In this document: positions 22,597 through 30,169 of the stretch, one piece after another | Layout: every line of letters begins with the position of its first letter | Position numbering within the stretch: position 1 is the stretch's first letter | Origin: Rhodopila sp. | Lineage (GTDB): Bacteria; Pseudomonadota; Alphaproteobacteria; Acetobacterales; Acetobacteraceae | DNA: 34,088 bases | Direction of reading: 5' to 3' | Assembly: GCA_031291715.1 (NCBI GenBank) | Contig: JARLIN010000012.1 | Location: 1-34,088 of the forward strand | Notes under the pieces: generated by a model | Told to the model about the DNA's origin: nothing | Database searches by the model: none | What the model saw: only the letters and a program-made list of their open reading frames with translations | Translations under genes and position numbers: made by a program

Positions 22597-23381
22597 CACA
22601 GCCTCCCGAGCACCTGCGCCAGATCCGCCGCCAGCCCGCCGTGCAGCCAGGCAAGCCAAAACGCGAGAGCAATGCACGGGCCGAAGGGGATCGGTGTCCT
22701 GGATGTCATGTCCCGGCCGGCAAGCGCCAATCCCAAGGCTGCGAGCAAACCTAGCACCGCGCTGGCCAGCACCACGAACGGCAGCGCCGCCAACCCGCAC
22801 CAGGCGCCCGCGGCGGCGATGAGCTTGGCGTCACCGCCGCCCAGACCATCCCGGCCGCGCAATCGGCGATAGACAACTGCAACGCCCTGGAATGACGAAT
22901 AGGCCAGGACGGCGGCGAGGCAGCGATCGGTCAAAGCCTCGGGTTCCCACACCGATGTCAGCGCCAGACCGGCCAGGAGAAGCGGCAGGGTCAGCACATC
23001 GGGCAGCAGAAAACGGGTCCAATCGATCCAGGCCAGTGTCAGCAAGGTCCATCCCAGGCCGCAGCCGGCCCAGATCCGGCCGGGATCGGGAACGGCCAAT
23101 GCGGTCCAGAGCGCGACCGCGACGGCGGCGAGTTCAACCATCGGGTGAAACAATCCAATCGGATGGCGGCAATGACGGCAGCGACCACGCAGCAGCAGGA
23201 AGCTGGCGAGCGGGATAAGGTCGATGGCGCTCAGCCGGGTGCCGCAATGGGGGCATGCCGAACGGGCCAGGACGATGGGGGTCCGGTCGGGGAGGCGAAC
23301 GATGAGGACGCCCAGAAAACTGCCAACGAACGGCGCGGCCAGGATCGGCAAAAGCCACGCTGCGTCGAATGAACCAGCCAC
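22596..23381 (-). CDS. gspO: Prepilin peptidase / methyltransferase GspO
   Basis: This 261-residue inner membrane aspartyl protease cleaves pseudopilin leaders and N-methylates the new N-terminus. It has the N-terminal zinc-type pairs CPHC (C43, C46) and CRHC (C68, C71) characteristic of the methyltransferase part, and both catalytic Asp residues: D120 in AWIDWTRFLLPD and D184 in GLGGGDAKL. About eight hydrophobic segments are visible. The start is GTG at 23381 with AAGGA about 7 nt upstream. It heads the minus-strand set, followed by the small Cys protein (TGATG overlap) and gspH, and is divergent from gspE. Confidence 0.93.
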   Translation of the reverse strand: MAGSFDAAWLLPILAAPFVGSFLGVLIVRLPDRTPIVLARSACPHCGTRLSAIDLIPLASFLLLRGRCRHCRHPIGLFHPMVELAAVAVALWTALAVPDPGRIWAGCGLGWTLLTLAWIDWTRFLLPDVLTLPLLLAGLALTSVWEPEALTDRCLAAVLAYSSFQGVAVVYRRLRGRDGLGGGDAKLIAAAGAWCGLAALPFVVLASAVLGLLAALGLALAGRDMTSRTPIPFGPCIALAFWLAWLHGGLAADLAQVLGRL

Positions 23382-23444
23382 AAAGCATCCTTCACGCGTT
23401 GACGGATCGCTGACCTGTCATTTGCCCGCGGTCTCCGCGCGGAC

Positions 23445-23485
23445 CTAGAGCGTGACTGCTTCGACTTGAAGCGATCACACTGTAG
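23445..23485. repeat. 41-nt imperfect palindrome
   Basis: The outer arms CTAGAGCGTGA and TCACACTGTAG pair at 9 of 11 positions and the inner arms GCTTC and GAAGC pair perfectly around GACTT. It resembles the AGAGCGTGA...TCACGCTCT-type intergenic palindromes common in alphaproteobacteria (recalled, not searched). Confidence 0.4.
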
Positions 23486-23639
23486 TGTCCTGCGTCCGAA
23501 GTTCGTCGCATCTTACGGCGAACATCCGGGATAAGCGGGCCACTGAAAATAAAAAGCCAGTGTCCCGAACCTGAAGTTCGCCATCGTGGGCGCACCTCGG
23601 AATCGGGACATCAGGTCATTTGCTTAAGAGGGCGATTCA

Positions 23640-23666
23640 CGTCTGATGTTGATGCAACCTCAGACG
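23640..23666. promoter_or_regulatory. 27-nt dyad, candidate gspE operator
   Basis: CGTCTGA-T-GTTG-ATG-CAAC-C-TCAGACG is symmetric except for one T/C mismatch and the 3-nt centre. It ends 41 bp before the gspE ATG, where it could act as an operator or, in RNA, as a leader hairpin. The binding factor is unknown. Confidence 0.4.
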
Positions 23667-23707
23667 ATCGCGCTCTAATCGGGAGACACGGCAGGGAGGC
23701 GGCCGGG

Positions 23708-25405
23708 ATGGCGACCACCGTCACCGATCAGCAGCTTGACGCACTCGGCGACATATTGCTGCGCCAGGGACATTGCGACCAGAGGACATTGGAGCGGGCG
23801 CGCCGGGTTGCCGCGGAATCCGATCAACGCATGGATGCGATCCTGATCCAGCTGGGCCTGGTGTCGGAGCGTGGGCTGGCTGACGCGTACGCCAGCCTGT
23901 TGTCCGTGCCTGTCACAGCCACCGACCGGTATCCGTCCGCGGCGCCGGTGTTGCCGGACCGGCTGAGCGCCGGATTCCTGCGTCATGCCCGCGCCGTCCC
24001 GCTCGCGGCCGATGAGGAGACGCTGGTGCTCGCCGCCGCGGACCCGCTGGACCCGTTCACGCAAGCTGCCGTCGCGATGGCCACCGGACGGCGGGTGCGA
24101 CTGGAGATCGCGGTGCCGATCGAACTGGAAACCGCGCTCAACCGGCTGTACCCGGAATCCGACGGTGCGCCTGCGGACACTGAAGGCGAGGCGCCTCTCG
24201 AAGAGGACGCGGAACGGCTGAAGGACCTGGCAAGCGAGGCGCCGGTGATCCGGCTGGTGAACCTGCTGATCACGCGGGCGGTGGAGACACAAGCATCCGA
24301 CATTCACATCGAGCCGTTCGAGGACCGGCTGCGCGTTCGTTACCGCTATGACGGCGTATTGCATGAGGCGGAACCGCCGCCGCGTCATCTCGCCGCCGCC
24401 ATTACGTCGCGCATCAAGATCATGGCGCGTCTCGACATCGCGGAGCGGCGGATGCCGCAGGACGGACGTATCAAGATGGCGGTGCGCGGACAGGATGTGG
24501 ATTTCCGGGTTTCCACCATCCCGTCACTGCATGGCGAGACCGTTGTGTTGCGCGTCCTCGACCGGTCGGCGGTGACGTTCGACTATGCGCGCCTTGGACT
24601 GTCGCCGCCGGTGATCCGCAAGTTTGGGACCGCCCTGGACCTGCCCAACGGCATCGTTCTGGTCACCGGGCCGACGGGCAGCGGCAAGACCACCACGCTC
24701 TATACGGGGCTGCTGGCGCTGAACGCGGTCACCCGCAAGATCGTTACGGTGGAAGACCCGATTGAGTATCAGCTTCAAGGCATCAACCAGATCCAGGTTC
24801 GGTCGCAAATCGGCCTGACCTTCGCCAGTTTGCTGCGGTCCATCCTCCGGCAGGACCCGGACGTGATCATGGTCGGGGAAATCCGCGACAGCGAGACGGC
24901 CCAGATCGCTGTCCAGGCGGCTTTGACTGGGCACCTGGTGCTTTCGACCTTGCATACCAACTCCGCCGCCGCGGCGGTCACCCGGCTGCGGGATATGGGG
25001 GTCGAGGATTATCTGCTCACCGCCGTGCTGCGCGGGATCATGGCACAGCGGCTGGTCCGCCGCCTGTGTCCGGAATGCCGGCGCGCCGAACCGGCGGCAC
25101 CTGCCCTGGTCGAGCGATTCGGCCTGGACCGGAGGACAAACGCAAGACCGATCATGCTTTCCCATGCCGTCGGATGTCAGGCCTGCCGCCAGACCGGCTA
25201 TCGCGGCCGCGCCGCCATCGCGGAGTTTCTCGAACTCGGGCCGGACATCGAACGCCTGATCTTTTCCCGCGCCGACCACACCATGATCGAGCGCGCCGCG
25301 GTCGCGGGCGGGATGGATCCGATGTTCGATGCCGGCCTCTCCTCTGTCCTGGCGGGCGAGACGACCCTTGAGGAGGTGACCCGCAGCATACGGGCCGACC
25401 CATGA
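23708..25405 (+). CDS. gspE: Type II secretion ATPase GspE
   Basis: This 565-residue cytoplasmic ATPase drives pseudopilus assembly. The N-terminal part (about 1-150) is a GspE/MshE-type N-domain. The ATPase core has Walker A GPTGSGKTTT (about 321-330), an Asp box (VEDPIEYQLQGINQIQV), Walker B DPDVIMVGEIRDSETAQIA and a His box TGHLVLSTLHTNSA. The zinc-binding tetra-Cys module follows, with CPEC at about residue 455 and CQAC about 35 residues later. GGGAGG precedes the ATG. The last 4 nt overlap gspF. The length and motif order are normal for the family, and the four Cys separate it from PilT-type retraction ATPases. Confidence 0.95.
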   Translation: MATTVTDQQLDALGDILLRQGHCDQRTLERARRVAAESDQRMDAILIQLGLVSERGLADAYASLLSVPVTATDRYPSAAPVLPDRLSAGFLRHARAVPLAADEETLVLAAADPLDPFTQAAVAMATGRRVRLEIAVPIELETALNRLYPESDGAPADTEGEAPLEEDAERLKDLASEAPVIRLVNLLITRAVETQASDIHIEPFEDRLRVRYRYDGVLHEAEPPPRHLAAAITSRIKIMARLDIAERRMPQDGRIKMAVRGQDVDFRVSTIPSLHGETVVLRVLDRSAVTFDYARLGLSPPVIRKFGTALDLPNGIVLVTGPTGSGKTTTLYTGLLALNAVTRKIVTVEDPIEYQLQGINQIQVRSQIGLTFASLLRSILRQDPDVIMVGEIRDSETAQIAVQAALTGHLVLSTLHTNSAAAAVTRLRDMGVEDYLLTAVLRGIMAQRLVRRLCPECRRAEPAAPALVERFGLDRRTNARPIMLSHAVGCQACRQTGYRGRAAIAEFLELGPDIERLIFSRADHTMIERAAVAGGMDPMFDAGLSSVLAGETTLEEVTRSIRADP

Positions 25406-26625
25406 CGATGTTCCGCTACATCGCTATCGGCACGGGCGGGGAGCGCCTGGCCGGCCTGATGGACGCCGCGACAGAGGCGGAGGTGATCGCTCGTCTGCAA
25501 CGGCAGGGCACCATGCCGGTTCGCGCCGAGCCCGCAGACAAGGCCTCGCGCTGGGCGGGCCTGTTGCACATGGACGTCGGCGGCCGGCGGGGACTGCGTA
25601 AGCAGGACGTCGCGGACCTGATCCGGGAGCTGGCGACGATGCTATCGGCCGGGCAGGATCTGGATCGGGCGCTGCGTTACATGCAGGAAACGGCTGCGCC
25701 GCGGGTCAGGCCGACAGTCACGGGTCTTCGCGATGCGGTGCGGGACGGTAGTCCGTTGTCCACCTCCATGGCCCGCTATCCCGGTAGCTTTCCGCCGATG
25801 CATATCGGCCTGGTGCGCGCGGGCGAGGCGGGCGGCAACCTGGGACCGACGTTGGCGCGCCTCGCCGATCTGCTGGACCGGCAACGGGCGCTTCATGCCA
25901 CGGTGACCTCCGCGCTGATCTATCCGGCCGTGCTGCTGGTCGCGATGATCGGGGCGGTCACGTTACTGCTGACCGAGGTGTTGCCGCAGTTCGTGCCGAT
26001 GTTCGAGCAAAGCGGCGCTGCGTTGCCGGCGTCCACGCGGTTTCTGATCGCGGCAGGCAACTTCGTGCGAGCCGACGGGCTGATCATGCTGGTAGCGGTT
26101 CTGGCACTCGTGTTGCTCGCACGGGGGGCATTGCGCCGGGATTCGATCCGGCTGGTGGTGGATCGCTTACTTCTGAATGCGCCGCTCACCGGTGGACTGA
26201 CAAAGGAGGTCCTGGCGGCACGGTTCACGCGGGTGCTTGGCACGCTTCTGCAGAATGGTGTCGCGCTGATCCCTGCTCTGGCGATCGTATGCGACGCGAT
26301 GGGCAACCGAGCGGCACGGATCGCGGTGGAGCGGGCAAGCCTGACCGCGCGCGGCGGCGGATCGCTGACACCGGCGCTCGAAGCCGCGAAGATTTTCCCG
26401 TCGCGCACCATCCACCTCCTGCGCCTCGGCGAGGAAACCGCGCAACTGGCTGCCATGGCGTTGCGGGCCGCTGACATCCACGAGGAGAAGACGCGCCTCG
26501 CGACACAGCGCCTGACGTCGCTGCTGGTGCCGGCGATGACGATCCTGATGGGTGTCGCGGTGGGCGGGATCGTGGCATCGCTGATGACTGCCATGCTCAG
26601 TTTGAACGAACTGGCTTCCGGATGA
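25402..26625 (+). CDS. gspF: Type II secretion platform protein GspF
   Basis: This 407-residue inner membrane protein has two repeated T2SSF domains (about 70-190 and 275-400), each with a cytoplasmic helical bundle followed by membrane helices. Marks include LATMLSAGQDLDRALRYMQE, the G-E-AGGNLGPTLARLADLLDRQ loop, and the second-domain TRVLGTLLQNGVALIPAL. The ATG overlaps the gspE stop (ATGA) and its stop overlaps gspI. It is the scaffold on which the pseudopilins GspH, I, J and K and the absent GspG would be polymerised. Confidence 0.94.
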   Translation: MTMFRYIAIGTGGERLAGLMDAATEAEVIARLQRQGTMPVRAEPADKASRWAGLLHMDVGGRRGLRKQDVADLIRELATMLSAGQDLDRALRYMQETAAPRVRPTVTGLRDAVRDGSPLSTSMARYPGSFPPMHIGLVRAGEAGGNLGPTLARLADLLDRQRALHATVTSALIYPAVLLVAMIGAVTLLLTEVLPQFVPMFEQSGAALPASTRFLIAAGNFVRADGLIMLVAVLALVLLARGALRRDSIRLVVDRLLLNAPLTGGLTKEVLAARFTRVLGTLLQNGVALIPALAIVCDAMGNRAARIAVERASLTARGGGSLTPALEAAKIFPSRTIHLLRLGEETAQLAAMALRAADIHEEKTRLATQRLTSLLVPAMTILMGVAVGGIVASLMTAMLSLNELASG

Positions 26626-27038
26626 AACGACAGCGGGGCTTTACCTTGCTGGAGGTGATGATCGCCCTGATCATCACCGGCCTGGCCGCGGCAGCGCTGC
26701 TGGCGGCCGTGGGGACGGCCCTGCACGCGACCCAGACCGCGTCGATGTATGATCAGGCCATTGTCCGGGCGAAATCGCGATTGGCCGCCGCGACTCATGG
26801 CACGAAGCTGACACCGGGAGACTGGCGCGGCGATGACGGGGGCGGCTTTCGCTGGCACCTGCACGTAGCGCCCGTCGCCACGGCATCGGTTCGCCGCATC
26901 GGCGTGGCCGGACCGCGGGCTGCCGCCTCCGTCTCGGTGGTTCTGTACGGGGTCAGCGTCTGGATGTCGTGGAACGACGGCGGCGTCGAGCGGAACGTGC
27001 GCCTGGACACCGAGCAGGTCGGGGGCGCCGCGGGATGA
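26622..27038 (+). CDS. gspI: Type II secretion minor pseudopilin GspI
   Basis: This 138-residue prepilin has a very short leader and the motif MKRQRG|FTLLEVMIALIITG, with Glu at +5 of the mature protein. The position between gspF and gspJ and the small size fit GspI, which nucleates the pseudopilus tip with GspJ and GspK. It overlaps both neighbours by 4 nt. The globular part is short and diverged, so the exact letter depends mainly on gene order. Confidence 0.87.
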   Translation: MKRQRGFTLLEVMIALIITGLAAAALLAAVGTALHATQTASMYDQAIVRAKSRLAAATHGTKLTPGDWRGDDGGGFRWHLHVAPVATASVRRIGVAGPRAAASVSVVLYGVSVWMSWNDGGVERNVRLDTEQVGGAAG

Positions 27039-27619
27039 AAGCGCGGACGTCTGCCGGCTTCACTTTGCTGGAGATGCTGGTCGCGCTGACGATCTTCGGC
27101 TTCCTGCTTGTCGGCCTTAGCCAGACCGTCCGGTTCGGCCTGACCGCCTGGCAGCAGGACGCCCGTTTGTCCGACCGCAAGACCGACCTCGAAGCCGTGG
27201 ACCGCAGCCTTCGCGCCATTGTGGAGAACCTTGCCCCGGGCGACGAGGCGGCGCGGCCCGCTATGGATGGTTCGGCAGACCGCCTGACCGGCGTCACCCG
27301 GCTGCGCGTCCCGGGTTCAGGGTTGATGCCCGTTCGCATCGAAGCCGGTTTGGCAATCTCCGGTACATGGCTCGTGCTGCGGTGGCGTCCGCATCACCAC
27401 GGCCAGTCCCTGGGGCCGCCACCGCCGCCGCGGGAGACGGAATTGATGAACGGCGTTTCCCGGCTTGGGATCGCCTACTGGCTGCCGTCCGGCGTTTGGG
27501 CTTCTACTTGGCATGAACCGGACCTTCCCTTGCTGATCCGGTTTCGTGTGACCCTTGCCGGAGAGGGTGCGCCGCGATGGCCCGATATCGTCGTCGCCCC
27601 GCTCTTGTCAGGACCATGA
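27035..27619 (+). CDS. gspJ: Type II secretion minor pseudopilin GspJ
   Basis: This 194-residue prepilin has the motif MKARTSAG|FTLLEMLVALTIFGFLLVG, with Glu at +5. Its length and the C-terminal part (ELMNGVSRLGIAYWLPSGVW and PLLIRFRVTLAGEG) fit GspJ, whose later strands usually read similarly. A Pro-rich run (GPPPPPRE) lies in a loop near residue 130. I chose the ATG at 27035, overlapping the gspI stop, over the longer frame from 26969. It overlaps gspK by 4 nt. Confidence 0.88.
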   Translation: MKARTSAGFTLLEMLVALTIFGFLLVGLSQTVRFGLTAWQQDARLSDRKTDLEAVDRSLRAIVENLAPGDEAARPAMDGSADRLTGVTRLRVPGSGLMPVRIEAGLAISGTWLVLRWRPHHHGQSLGPPPPPRETELMNGVSRLGIAYWLPSGVWASTWHEPDLPLLIRFRVTLAGEGAPRWPDIVVAPLLSGP

Positions 27620-28461
27620 GCAATCGTCAGAGGGGATTTGCCTTATTGATCGTCCTATGGACGGTCGGCTTTCTCGCGCTGCTGGGGACCCAAATCGTCG
27701 CGGCCGGCCGGTCGGACACGCAACTGGCCGGCAATCTGAAGCAGGAGGCCGTCCTGCAGGCGGCGGCCGATGGCGCGGTCGCGAACGTCATGTTCCTGAT
27801 GCTGGCGGCCCGGGACCCGCAGTTTCAGGCCGATGGTGCGGTGCGAAAGCTACGGGTCGGCCAGACGCCGGTTCTGGTCCAAGTCGAGAATGAAAACGAT
27901 CGGGTCAATCTGAACACGGCATCCGCGCCCCTGCTGCGTGCTTTGATCCTCCAACTAGGTGGGACGCCGGCCATGGCTGACAGGCTCGCCGCTACCATCC
28001 TTGACTGGCGCACGTCGGGCACAAGCCCGCGGCGGGGTGGGGCCAAGGCACCGGACTATCGGGCGGCGGGGCTTGCCTATGGACCGCCAGGACTGCCGTT
28101 CCAGAGCGTTGGCGAACTCGCGGACGTGCTTGGCATGACCCCGGATCTGTTCGACCGTATCGCACCGCATCTTACGGTGCTGACCGACGGTGACCCCGAT
28201 ATGTCAACCCGCGATCCGGTGGTTGCCCGGGCGCTGACCGATGCCGCCGGCGTCGCCGACGATACCGGCGGATCGCAGCAGAGCGCCGATCTGGTGTTGC
28301 GGATTACCGTCACCGCCATTGGAATCGGGGCAGCCCGGCATTCATCCGTGGTCGTTGCATCAGCCGATTTTCAGAGCCCCTCCCCGCGCGTGAACATTCT
28401 GTTGCATGAGCGCGGCAGTCCGATGAAAAGCAACATGGCCGTAGCGTCCGGCGGTCGATAA
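27616..28461 (+). CDS. gspK: Type II secretion pseudopilus tip protein GspK
   Basis: This 281-residue prepilin has the motif NRQRG|FALLIVLWTVGFLALLG. The +5 residue is Ile rather than Glu, which is the known hallmark of GspK, the tip subunit. The large alpha-helical insert follows the pattern VNLNTASAPLLRALILQLG and FQSVGELADVLGMTPDLFDRIAPHLTV. It starts inside the gspJ stop (ATGA). It is the last of the contiguous gspE-F-I-J-K run; a 254-bp gap and a propeller gene follow. Confidence 0.93.
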   Translation: MSNRQRGFALLIVLWTVGFLALLGTQIVAAGRSDTQLAGNLKQEAVLQAAADGAVANVMFLMLAARDPQFQADGAVRKLRVGQTPVLVQVENENDRVNLNTASAPLLRALILQLGGTPAMADRLAATILDWRTSGTSPRRGGAKAPDYRAAGLAYGPPGLPFQSVGELADVLGMTPDLFDRIAPHLTVLTDGDPDMSTRDPVVARALTDAAGVADDTGGSQQSADLVLRITVTAIGIGAARHSSVVVASADFQSPSPRVNILLHERGSPMKSNMAVASGGR

Positions 28462-28715
28462 TAGAGCGCAATTTGCGGTTTTGTTCTGCGCTTGTTCGGG
28501 GTCGCTCTGTCGGGAATCGGGCGGAGTACCCACAGAATTATTTGCCCGTTACGGATTTGGTCCCGCGCGTGCTCCTTGTAGTTTTTCTTGGATAACCGTT
28601 TCAGGAAGATTAACTATCCTTAATTTGATTTGCGGCGGCTATCGATCAGCAGAGCAGTTAGGCCGGAGTGCCGCCAACACTTGTGCTCCATTACGAAATA
28701 ACAGGGAGTTCCAAG
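28462..28715. promoter_or_regulatory. Gap before the propeller gene, probable promoter
   Basis: This 254-bp gap is more AT-rich than its surroundings, especially 28575-28640 (TTTTTCTTGGATAACC, AAGATTAACTATCC, TTAATTTGATTT), which suggests a promoter for the exported propeller gene. No exact -35/-10 pair stands out. No T-run terminator after gspK was found. Confidence 0.35.
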
Positions 28716-29945
28716 ATGTACAAAATAAGGCATGCTGCCGGATGGGCGATTCCTATGATGGTATTGGCCGGATATGCCGGGCACGCGCGCGCCGACGAGC
28801 ATATGGTGCTCGTCGATATGATCGATGTCGGCGGCAATGGTCTCGGTACATTCGACATCAGCTTCGTCGATCCGAAAATCGACCTCTACGTCCTGTCCGA
28901 CCGCACGAATGCATCGGTCGACTTCTTCGATGCCAGCGACGACACCTTCATCGGTCGCGTTGCCGGCTTTGCAGGCCAGAAATTCGCAGCCGACGGTGTC
29001 ACCGCGAATAACACGATTTCGGGCCCCGACGGCGTGACTATCATAAATGGCAAGGAGGTCTGGGCCGGCGATGGCGATAGCACCGTGAAGGTTATCGATA
29101 TCGCCAGCTTCCAGATCGTTGATACGATCTCTACCGGCGGCAAGTTCCGCTGCGATGAAATGGCCTGGGATTCAGCCGACCATATCCTCGCTGTCGCGAA
29201 CAATGCCGACGCCCCGCCTTTCGTAACGCTGATCAACACCGATACGCGCAAGGTCGTGGGAAAGATCGTGTTCGATGGCACGAACGGCACACCTGACGCG
29301 ACGTTGACCGGCATCGAGCAGCCTCAGTGGTCGCCAAAGACCGGTCTGTTCTACGTTTCCGTCCCGCAGATCTTCCCGACCGACCCGACGCAGGGGGGGA
29401 TTTCAGTGATCGACCCCAGCACCATGACCGTCATCGCCACCTATCCGGTGTCGAACTGCTCGCCCGCCGGCCTCACGCTCGGCCCACGCCATGAGGCGAT
29501 GATCGGCTGCAGTGGTGCTTTCGTCGTCCCACCGAACACGGTTGCCACCACCCAGTCCATCATCATCAATCTCGATAACGGCGACGTCGTGGCAAACATC
29601 ACCCAGGCGGGCGGAAACGACGAAGTCTGGTTCGACAACGGGACACAGCACTACTACCTTGCCGCCCGAAGCACCCTGACGGCCGGCAAGGTGACGCCGA
29701 TTCTCGGCACTGTCGACGCCAGGACGTACGCGTATGATAGTGGCGTATCGACATCGACCACCGCGCATTCAGTCGCCGCTGACAGGGTTTCACATCACGT
29801 CTTCGTGCCGATCGGATTCGTGCCTCCGGGTAGCCCAGCCGGCACGGACCCGACCAACCCTTGCCCGACGCACGGCTGCATAGCGGTCTATTTGCCGTCG
29901 TCGATCGACGACGATGACCTCGGCACACTGATGGCCAAGCGCTAG
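28716..29945 (+). CDS. Exported YncE-like beta-propeller protein
   Basis: This 409-residue protein has a Sec signal peptide (MYKIRHAAGWAIPMMVLAGYAGHARA, cleavage after about 26) and repeated propeller strands such as LYVLSDRTNASVDFFDA, KEVWAGDGDSTVKVIDIASFQIVDTI, HILAVANNADAPPFVTLINTDTRKVVGKI and GLFYVSVPQ. This is the YVTN/YncE-like pattern. Four Cys in the second half (CSPAGL...GCSGA and NPCPTHGC) could form disulfides. AGGGAG lies about 8 nt before the ATG. It sits between gspK and gspD with a strong terminator after it, so it is transcribed as a single gene or with gspK. It is a plausible type II cargo, with unknown ligand or enzyme activity. Confidence 0.88.
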   Translation: MYKIRHAAGWAIPMMVLAGYAGHARADEHMVLVDMIDVGGNGLGTFDISFVDPKIDLYVLSDRTNASVDFFDASDDTFIGRVAGFAGQKFAADGVTANNTISGPDGVTIINGKEVWAGDGDSTVKVIDIASFQIVDTISTGGKFRCDEMAWDSADHILAVANNADAPPFVTLINTDTRKVVGKIVFDGTNGTPDATLTGIEQPQWSPKTGLFYVSVPQIFPTDPTQGGISVIDPSTMTVIATYPVSNCSPAGLTLGPRHEAMIGCSGAFVVPPNTVATTQSIIINLDNGDVVANITQAGGNDEVWFDNGTQHYYLAARSTLTAGKVTPILGTVDARTYAYDSGVSTSTTAHSVAADRVSHHVFVPIGFVPPGSPAGTDPTNPCPTHGCIAVYLPSSIDDDDLGTLMAKR

Positions 29946-29982
29946 ACGACGGCAGCCGGGTTACCCGAAGATAGCTGATTCC

Positions 29983-30023
29983 GGCCCGTGGTGTGCGTCT
30001 CAGCCACCACGGGCCTCTTTTTT
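29983..30023 (+). terminator. Strong rho-independent terminator
   Basis: GGCCCGTGGTG (29983-29993) and CACCACGGGCC (30005-30015) form a perfect 11-bp stem with an 11-nt loop, followed by TCTTTTTT. It ends the propeller transcript 38 bp after the stop codon. Confidence 0.92.
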
Positions 30024-30169
30024 GTTCCCTTATCAGACCAGAAAGGTTGAAAATAGCAGTCGCACGACGCTGTGAGTCTTCAGCGTGTAATGTAAGTGTC
30101 AGCCGACCGACTTGCATCGGGTTCATCCTTGCATTGGCCGATCCTCAGTGGCCGGAAAGGGGATGCACA
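30024..30169 (+). promoter_or_regulatory. Leader of the phosphoesterase gene
   Basis: This 146-bp stretch between the terminator and the next start codon must hold the phosphoesterase promoter. The frame is open upstream into the terminator, but the ATG at 30170 with AAAGGGGA just before it and an immediate signal peptide is the better start. No confident promoter boxes are seen. Confidence 0.35.

Larger units (their letters stand above)
23382..23707. promoter_or_regulatory. Divergent control region gspO / gspE
   Basis: This 326-bp gap separates the two halves of the secretion locus and should drive both. It is rich in symmetric elements: an imperfect palindrome at 23445-23485, an imperfect direct repeat (23484-23512 and 23559-23585, both AGTGTCC followed by GAAGTTCG), and a near-perfect 27-nt dyad at 23640-23666. 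No gene is supported here. Confidence 0.5.
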
